Assembly: GCA_964444135.1 (NCBI GenBank)
Contig: CAYUFX010000038.1
Location: 1 to 38,234, forward strand
Source of the DNA: NIOZ-UU13 sp964444135
GTDB taxonomy: Bacteria; Planctomycetota; Phycisphaerae; Sedimentisphaerales; Anaerobacaceae
Direction of reading: 5' to 3'
DNA length: 38,234 bases
The first letter of the stretch is position 1; the number at the start of each line of letters is the position of its first letter. A model generated the notes under the pieces. That model ran no database searches and was not told the DNA's origin. It saw only the letters and a program-made list of their open reading frames with translations. Below are positions 33,551-38,234 of this stretch, piece after piece. The position numbers were made by a program, and so were the translations under genes.

Positions 33551-33596
33551 GTTAATTGAAATGTAAAATATTTTCACCGTGAAGCATAAAGTTTTC
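33551..33596 (-). promoter_or_regulatory. Conserved 5' leader block, copy 3
   Basis: On the minus strand AAAACTTTATGCTTCACGGT continues to TTTTACATTTCAATTAAC. It aligns well with the blocks upstream of the genes starting at 19171 and 22114. An AAAGGAGGAGCTATTATG start context lies just upstream (ATG at 33621) and opens a frame of only four codons (MCGV). Confidence 0.5.
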
Positions 33597-33730
33597 CACT
33601 ACAGCTTCATACCCCACACATAATAGCTCCTCCTTTAATCGTCTTCCACCTCGTTTTCTGTGCATTGTGCGCAAGCCATTACTGAGCAGCATAAATCTAA
33701 GATGTCTCGCATCGTTTCCTGCTAATAACA

Positions 33731-33759
33731 AATCTACACGATTGAAGCGGGAAAGTCAA
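33731..33759 (-). promoter_or_regulatory. Promoter of the interrupted beta-helix gene
   Basis: On the minus strand TTGACT (33759-33754) and TAGATT (33736-33731) are 17 bases apart. This gives a leader of about 250 bases, as for the LamG gene. Confidence 0.5.
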
Positions 33760-33774
33760 GAGAAAAACAGAAAA

Positions 33775-33867
33775 CTACAAGACAGTTGTTGGTTGTGCAG
33801 AGCCGAGCAATAAAATTACGCCGGCCAACACTGCGACCAAAACGATAATTGTGGGATGGCGATTCAT
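33775..33867 (-). pseudogene. Truncated DUF1080-type signal segment (30 aa)
   Basis: The ATG at 33867 follows GAAGGAGGTTGCT and opens 30 codons, MNRHPTIIVLVAVLAGVILL continuing to LGSAQPTTVL, then TAG. It matches the N-terminus of the DUF1080 protein at 29280-30110 (MNRHPAIYVLITILSVAILF), and the upstream bases also match (AACATC, then CTTGAAGGAG against TTTGAAGGAG). It is best read as the surviving 5' end of a duplicated DUF1080 gene; a functional small membrane peptide is less likely. Confidence 0.55.
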
Positions 33868-33972
33868 AGCAACCTCCTTCAAAAATTTGATGTTGTAAAC
33901 GAGCCAAGTACAGCAGTCCTCCAACGCTTTCGTGCCTTTTTCACCGGTGTATCAGAGTAACGGGAGCAATCC

Positions 33973-34767
33973 TCAAGACTTGAGGACCCCGACAGCTTCT
34001 TCTACGCTCGCTTCTTCGTGTACCATTTTGCTGAGGGCCTGGACCATTTTAGTCGGGTCTTTGTGCTGGAAAGCGTTTCGGCCGATAGATACGCCGGCAG
34101 CGCCGGCCTTTAGCGCACCGTCCACCATTTTGAAAATGTCTTCGTCACTGTCCATTTTCGGCCCACCTGCAATAACGACCGGCACCGGACAGCCCTGCAC
34201 TACTTCGGTGAAACTTTCAACGCTGCCGGTATAGACTACCTTAACGATATCTGCGCCAAGCTCGGCCCCAACCCTTGCGGCGTGCTTGACGTTATTGACG
34301 TCGTATTCGTCTTTGATTTTCGTGCCTCGTGTGTACATCATCGCAACGAGCGGCATCTGCCAGACCATACATCGCTCGCTGACCTGGCCCAACTGGCGCA
34401 GCATTTCTTTGTCGGTCTCGGCACCAAGATTTATGTGGACAGAAACGGCGTCGGCACCGAGTTTGATTGCCTCTTCAACAGTGCAGACCAGCTCCTTTGC
34501 ATTGGGGTCGGGACTTAGTGACGTGCCGCCGGAAAGGTGAATAATCAGTCCGACGTCCTTGCCGGCGCCTCTGTGACCTGCACGAACAACCCCTTTGTGC
34601 ATTAGAATAGCATTTGCGCCGCCGGCCACGACGTTACTGATGGCTGTGCGCATGTCCGCGAGGCCCTCAATAGGGCCGACCGTAACGCCGTGGTCCATCG
34701 GAATGATTACCGTCCTGCGGGAATTGCGGTCGATTATTCTTTCGAGTCTTATCTTCTTGCCTATCAT
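33973..34767 (-). CDS. ADTH synthase-type class I aldolase (archaeal DHQ pathway)
   Basis: A 264-residue class I aldolase of the MJ0400 type (2-amino-3,7-dideoxy-D-threo-hept-6-ulosonate synthase), which condenses L-aspartate semialdehyde with a keto-sugar phosphate as the first step of the archaeal route to 3-dehydroquinate. Landmarks are IPMDHGVTVGPIEGL, GAILM-type LMHKGVV, MVWQMPLVAMMYTRG and ADIVKVVYTGS. D25, Y145 and the Schiff-base lysine K176 have spacings 120 and 31, the same as the residues I recall for the methanocaldococcal enzyme (D33, Y153, K184). The partner DHQ synthase II is at 24062-25057. Alternatives are a GriI-like aldolase for aminobenzoate synthesis, or a fructose-bisphosphate aldolase. 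ATG at 34767 has GGAG upstream. Confidence 0.88.
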   Translation of the reverse strand: MIGKKIRLERIIDRNSRRTVIIPMDHGVTVGPIEGLADMRTAISNVVAGGANAILMHKGVVRAGHRGAGKDVGLIIHLSGGTSLSPDPNAKELVCTVEEAIKLGADAVSVHINLGAETDKEMLRQLGQVSERCMVWQMPLVAMMYTRGTKIKDEYDVNNVKHAARVGAELGADIVKVVYTGSVESFTEVVQGCPVPVVIAGGPKMDSDEDIFKMVDGALKAGAAGVSIGRNAFQHKDPTKMVQALSKMVHEEASVEEAVGVLKS

Positions 34768-34891
34768 TGTCAAATCTCCAAATTCTCGTCATTGAGAACT
34801 CGCTTTTGATGGACGAAACAAGCCCGCCCTTCACTTTATTTATAAAATCTACTCAAAAGCTGCTCGAAAGGCAAGAAAAAAAACTATTGGA

Positions 34892-34942
34892 GGAATATTC
34901 AATATCGAACAAGGAATGTCGAATGACAAAGGACAGATGACG
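34892..34942 (+). repeat. Dispersed GAATGTCGAATATCGAA repeat, copy 3
   Basis: GGAATATTCAATATCGAACA continues AGGAATGTCGAATGACAAAG and GACAGATGACGG. It is followed at 34951-34980 by short TTAGTTAATTGGT-type tandem repeats. The gap 34768-35224 holds only this and the next two elements; no gene is seen. Confidence 0.5.
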
Positions 34943-35013
34943 GTGGACGGTGTTAGTTAATTGGTTAATTGGTGATTAGTTAGTATCTTTTGCGGAAAAC
35001 AAAAACCGACGAT

Positions 35014-35101
35014 GTCACCCCTGCGAGGGACCCCGCCTTGCGGGAACCCAAAGCAGGGGGCCAGAGCGAAAAAGCTGGATTCCCACTTCCGGGGGAATGA
35101 C
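35014..35101. repeat. Two-hairpin composite repeat related to 2332-2479
   Basis: It starts GTCACCCCTGCGAGGGACCC and ends GGATTCCCACTTCCGGGGGA then ATGAC, with CCCGCCTTGCGGG in the middle. Read on the minus strand it gives the same order as the element near 2371: GTCATTCC, CGGAAG, GGAATCCAG, a CTTTTT tract, then CCCGCAAGGCGGG. Confidence 0.55.
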
Positions 35102-35150
35102 AGATACTGTTTCCAAAACAGTAAATAACTACAATATTGAACACACCAAC

Positions 35151-35219
35151 ATCATGAGCGAAGCGAAGAATCTTGTGATTTTCGCATAAAAGAGACCCTT
35201 TGTTGCGCTCAGGGTAACG
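35151..35219. repeat. Imperfect inverted repeat with TGAGCGAAGCGAA arms
   Basis: The left arm is CATGAGCGAAGCGAAGAATCT; the right arm inverted reads CCCTGAGCGCAACAAAGGGTCT. It stands immediately downstream of the aroB stop and may serve as its transcript end. Similar arms occur at 5458-5481. Confidence 0.45.
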
Positions 35220-35224
35220 ATAAG

Positions 35225-36319
35225 TTAAAGCTTATTCAATATTTTTTCCACCAGCTCAGGAGCGACCTCGACAGCGTATTGTCTATCCGGACAATAAACC
35301 TGACCTATGTCACTAATCAACACGAACCGTGGCCATTTTTTAATTGCCTTTTTGTCATGCTTTATAAGGTCTATCAGGTCTTTTTCGGCTAAATCCTTTG
35401 GTAATTTTACCGGAACATCCAGCTTTTCGAAAATTTGCCGGACCCTCTCAAGTCTGTCCTGTTGGGCTAATTGCAATTCAATCTCGATTAAGCCGGCTGC
35501 GATAATACCGATAGCGACTGCTTCGCCGTGCAGCAATTCAAACCCGCTGGCAGCCTCGACAGCATGTCCGATAGTATGGCCGTAATTTAGAATTCTTCTT
35601 TTGTTTTGCTCGTGCGGGTCGGTCTCAATAACGCTGCCCTTTATTTTGCAGTTAAAGTAAGCTATTTTTTCCAGCACATCAGTCTGCCTATCGAGGACAG
35701 CATTGAGATTTTGTTCGAGGAAATCAAAATACCGGCTGTCGGCAATAAGTGCGTGCTTTACAGATTCAACCAGGCCGGCTTTGAATTGTCTGTCGTCCAG
35801 CGTTGTTAAAGTTGCGACATCGATATACACAGCCGCCGGGTGCCAGAACGCGCCGAAAGCGTTCTTGCTTCGCTCCGAATCGACCCCGGTTTTGCCGCCT
35901 ACAGCGGAATCGGCCTGGGCGACTGTGGTCGTGGGTATCTGAAGGACAGGGACACCTCTTTTGAAAACGGCAGCCGCAAATCCTGCGATGTCACCGACCG
36001 TCCCGCCGCCGAGAGCGACAACAAGGGTATCTCTGCCGAGATAGGCCTTTTCCATCATCTCGATTATCGAAATTAGCGTATTTATATTTTTTGAGGTCTC
36101 ACCGGCCGGGCTTATTACAAAAGCAGGAACATCTCTTTGGCCCAGCAGCCTTTCCAAATGGCCAGCGGATACAAGGTTTTCATCGGTAATAACAAATTTG
36201 TTATACCTGCCAAAGTCGGCTTCTATCCGAGGCCATAATGAGCCAAGGATACCGGTGCCGATTTCTATCCTGTAACCTGCGGCCGGCGAGGCCGGAATTT
36301 TAATCTCATGCTCTAACAT
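35225..36319 (-). CDS. aroB: 3-dehydroquinate synthase AroB
   Basis: A 364-residue canonical, NAD- and metal-dependent DHQ synthase converting DAHP to 3-dehydroquinate (second step of the shikimate pathway). Landmarks are LGGGTVGDIAGFAAAVFKRG (103-122), QIPTTTVAQADSAVGGKTGV (127-146), GLVESVKHALI, NYGHTIGHAVE (245-255) and LHGEAVAIG (263-271). The zinc ligands would be E185, H248 and H264, all present. The length is normal, so the gene looks intact and functional. It is divergent from aroDE with a 225-base shared upstream region. The window also encodes the unrelated DHQ synthase II. The ATG at 36319 has no clear ribosome site and overlaps a TATAATG sequence. Confidence 0.95.
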   Translation of the reverse strand: MLEHEIKIPASPAAGYRIEIGTGILGSLWPRIEADFGRYNKFVITDENLVSAGHLERLLGQRDVPAFVISPAGETSKNINTLISIIEMMEKAYLGRDTLVVALGGGTVGDIAGFAAAVFKRGVPVLQIPTTTVAQADSAVGGKTGVDSERSKNAFGAFWHPAAVYIDVATLTTLDDRQFKAGLVESVKHALIADSRYFDFLEQNLNAVLDRQTDVLEKIAYFNCKIKGSVIETDPHEQNKRRILNYGHTIGHAVEAASGFELLHGEAVAIGIIAAGLIEIELQLAQQDRLERVRQIFEKLDVPVKLPKDLAEKDLIDLIKHDKKAIKKWPRFVLISDIGQVYCPDRQYAVEVAPELVEKILNKL

Positions 36320-36369
36320 TATACGAAAACCATAAGTTATTTATAATTAAACATCAAAGACACTAAAAT

Positions 36370-36389
36370 CAGGTTGAGTGTGCAACCTG
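36370..36389. promoter_or_regulatory. 7-bp dyad between divergent aroB and aroDE
   Basis: CAGGTTG-AGTGTG-CAACCTG is a perfect inverted repeat in the shared upstream region, a plausible site for a regulator of both shikimate genes. A TATACT box for aroDE lies at about 36488, without a good -35. Confidence 0.35.
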
Positions 36390-36544
36390 AAATTTTATCA
36401 AATATGCAAGCCGGGTAATATAACCTGTTTACGTAATGAAAGCAAGACTTTAAGCAGTTTGCCCGGTCAAATCCCGGGTTAAGGGTGCTATACTTGTGTT
36501 TTTACTCTTGCTTTTGGGGTTTTTCGCTGCTATATGTTTGGATT

Positions 36545-38110
36545 ATGGAGACGAAATTAGCCGTTCCCATAGCAGCGAAGGATTTAGATACGGCCAAGCG
36601 GCAGGTCAAAGCGGCTATGGCTGCCGGAGCCGAGATGCTTGAGCTGCGCACAGATTATCTCGAATACCTCAGCGTCGATATGGTTAGAAATTTGATTGAC
36701 TTTGTAAAAGGCGGCAGCGACAAACGGCCGCCTGTAATCGCAACCTGTCGTGACAAGCGACAGGGGGGTGTGATTGACTATCCACAAAGGCTGAGAGTCG
36801 ATGTGCTGGCAGGTGCGCTGAAAGCAGGAGTAGAATTTATCGACTTTGAATATGACAACTACCTCTCCATTGAGATTCAGGAAAAAATAAGACTGGCGCT
36901 ATCGCAAAGCTCAAAGGGCCGGTTGATTCTATCAGCCCATAATTTCGAAACAAGATTTGCGAATATCGGCAAGCTATATCGTGACATCTTAGCCGTATGT
37001 CCAGAGGCGATACCCAAGCTTGTCTATATGGCGAACCATATAAACGATTGCTTTGAGGCATTCGATTTGCTGCATCAAACGAGCAGCGAACGAATTGTTT
37101 TCTGTATGGGCGAGGCCGGGCTTATCAGCAGAATTATAGCGAAAAAGCTGGGCGGCTTCGTGACTTTCGCAAGTATCGATGAAGAAAGCGCAACGGCACC
37201 GGGCCAATTGGCTATCGAGCAGTTTAAGAAATTGTACCGTTACGATGATATAAAATCCGATACCGAGCTTTTTGGCGTTATAGCCGACCCGGTAGGGCAT
37301 TCGCTGAGTCCCGCGATTCATAATGCCTGCTTTGCCGAGAAGCGTTTGAACAAATTATATCTGCCGTTATTGGTAGAAGGGGGGCAGTGGGAATTCGATT
37401 CGTTTTTGCATAAAGCGCTTTTTAGAAAGTGGCTGAACTTCGGCGGCTTTAGTGTAACTATCCCGCATAAACAAAATGCTCTGAATTTTGTTCGCGTAAA
37501 TCGTGGTTATATAGAGCTGCTGACTGAAAAGATCGGAGCGGTCAATACCCTTGTTATAAGCAGAGGTGGTAAAGTCAGTGCTTACAATACAGATTATTCC
37601 GCAGCATTAGATGCAATTACTTCGACGCTTGGTATCAGCGGGGTCGATTTGAAAGATATGACGGTTGCGGTTATCGGCGCGGGCGGAGTGGCAAGGGCGA
37701 TAGTGGCCGGTCTAGCTGATGCAGGCGCCAAAATAAAAATTTACAATCGCACTGTCACGAGGGGGGAAAAACTTGCAGCCGAGTTTAATTGTGATTTTGC
37801 ACCTTTAGGCGATTTGCCAAAAATTGATGCAAAATTGCTAATAAACTGCACGAGTATCGGGATGCACCCAAATGTTGATGCAACGCCTGTTCCTCAGGAA
37901 TACCTGAAAAAAGGTATGGCTGTTTTCGATACGGTTTATAATCCTGCAAAGACCCTACTGCTGAAAGAGGCAAAGAAGAAGAGGGCGAAAACAATTGACG
38001 GCATTTCAATGTTCGTTAATCAGGGCATGGCTCAATTCAAGCTTTTCACCAATATCGATGGTAACGCTGAACTTATGCGAAAAACTATTGTTGAAAAACT
38101 CAACCATTGA
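36545..38110 (+). CDS. aroDE: Bifunctional 3-dehydroquinate dehydratase / shikimate dehydrogenase
   Basis: A 521-residue fusion of two consecutive shikimate-pathway enzymes. Residues 1-230 are a type I (Schiff-base) dehydroquinate dehydratase: LELRTDYLE, VIATCRD, FIDFEYDN, catalytic His in ILSAHNFE (H132) and Schiff-base lysine in AIPKLVYMA (K158). Residues about 241-521 are shikimate dehydrogenase: FGVIADPVGHSLSPAIHNAC, FSVTIPHKQNAL with catalytic K309, AYNTDYSA with D350, the NADP loop VIGAGGVARAI and NCTSIGMHPN. The same fusion occurs in plants, chlamydiae and some planctomycetes. I chose the ATG at 36545 because it directly precedes the conserved first strand; an upstream in-frame GTG would add 20 hydrophobic residues and overlap the likely -10 box. 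Confidence 0.94.
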   Translation: METKLAVPIAAKDLDTAKRQVKAAMAAGAEMLELRTDYLEYLSVDMVRNLIDFVKGGSDKRPPVIATCRDKRQGGVIDYPQRLRVDVLAGALKAGVEFIDFEYDNYLSIEIQEKIRLALSQSSKGRLILSAHNFETRFANIGKLYRDILAVCPEAIPKLVYMANHINDCFEAFDLLHQTSSERIVFCMGEAGLISRIIAKKLGGFVTFASIDEESATAPGQLAIEQFKKLYRYDDIKSDTELFGVIADPVGHSLSPAIHNACFAEKRLNKLYLPLLVEGGQWEFDSFLHKALFRKWLNFGGFSVTIPHKQNALNFVRVNRGYIELLTEKIGAVNTLVISRGGKVSAYNTDYSAALDAITSTLGISGVDLKDMTVAVIGAGGVARAIVAGLADAGAKIKIYNRTVTRGEKLAAEFNCDFAPLGDLPKIDAKLLINCTSIGMHPNVDATPVPQEYLKKGMAVFDTVYNPAKTLLLKEAKKKRAKTIDGISMFVNQGMAQFKLFTNIDGNAELMRKTIVEKLNH

Positions 38111-38234
38111 CGACACAGAGACCATAAAGAAAATTCATTTTTTAAAAAGCGCATTTGGCAAGGTTCTGTTATATTTCACAAGACTCCTGCAAAATGAGTG
38201 AATTTGGCAGAGTCAAGTAGATGTGAAAATGGAT

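Noticed and set aside
35225..36319. Possibility that this AroB-like gene is a 2-deoxy-scyllo-inosose or EEVS-type sugar cyclase
   Set aside because: It keeps the AroB zinc ligands and IPTT/GGKTG region typical of true DHQ synthase and is divergent from aroDE, which favours the shikimate role.
36462..36478. CCCGG-TCAAATC-CCGGG, resembling a tRNA T-arm
   Set aside because: The loop lacks the usual TTC start, and no acceptor, D or anticodon arm is found around it. It is more likely a chance hairpin in the aroB-aroDE upstream region.

Overview
The window looks like a piece of a planctomycete genome, most likely an uncultured member of the class Phycisphaerae (Sedimentisphaerales-like). This is an inference from family content. 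It holds an ECF sigma factor next to a Ser/Thr kinase with TPRs, a kinase fused to a WD40-like propeller, a pseudopilin with the H-X9-DG C-terminus, a dockerin-ended propeller protein, several secreted LamG/PA14/Fn3-like proteins with the DVYFG-type module, a DUF1080 protein, a GH97 enzyme, a fused aroDE, and intergenic DNA full of dispersed repeats. I see no rRNA, tRNA, transposase, phage or CRISPR genes.

Layout. 1-3430: the start of a Tat-exported protein, then a TPR kinase and its ECF sigma factor (minus strand) with a clear sigma-70 promoter. 3871-5085: a secreted propeller-dockerin protein and its terminator. 5086-6052: repeat-rich DNA with a consensus promoter that fires into four small hairpins and a 57-codon leaderless ORF, followed by an array of an 11-bp-periodic AAACCCAAT repeat. 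6053-16477 (minus): SMP-30/metallo-beta-lactamase fusion, sialidase-like propeller, GH97 glycosidase, kinase-propeller receptor, and a DUF362/SMP-30 fusion. 16967-22114 (minus): two large secreted modular proteins with related promoters and 5' leaders. 22630-23463: pseudopilin. 23554-25057 (minus): archaeal-type 3-dehydroquinate synthase II and an MgtC-like membrane protein. 25281-28255: a secreted four-repeat protein convergent with an alpha/beta hydrolase that carries one copy of the same domain. 28466-30110: DUF3795 and DUF1080 proteins in convergent orientation with a 30-bp perfect palindrome between them. 30222-33467 (minus): a large beta-helix protein whose reading frame is cut by a single in-frame TAA. 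33775-34767 (minus): a DUF1080-like fragment and an ADTH-synthase-type aldolase. 35225-38110: divergent aroB and aroDE.

How the genes fit together. The most notable metabolic feature is that both entries to 3-dehydroquinate are encoded within about 14 kb: the canonical aroB plus aroDE, and the archaeal pair (ADTH synthase and DHQ synthase II). The same aldolase/DHQS-II pair in some actinobacteria makes 3-amino-4-hydroxybenzoate, so a dedicated aminobenzoate product is a serious alternative. The rest is a planctomycete surface, sensing and glycan-degradation repertoire: two kinase receptors, at least five beta-propeller proteins, and secreted carbohydrate-binding or glycan-active proteins. All calls come from reading the sequence; no database search was run.
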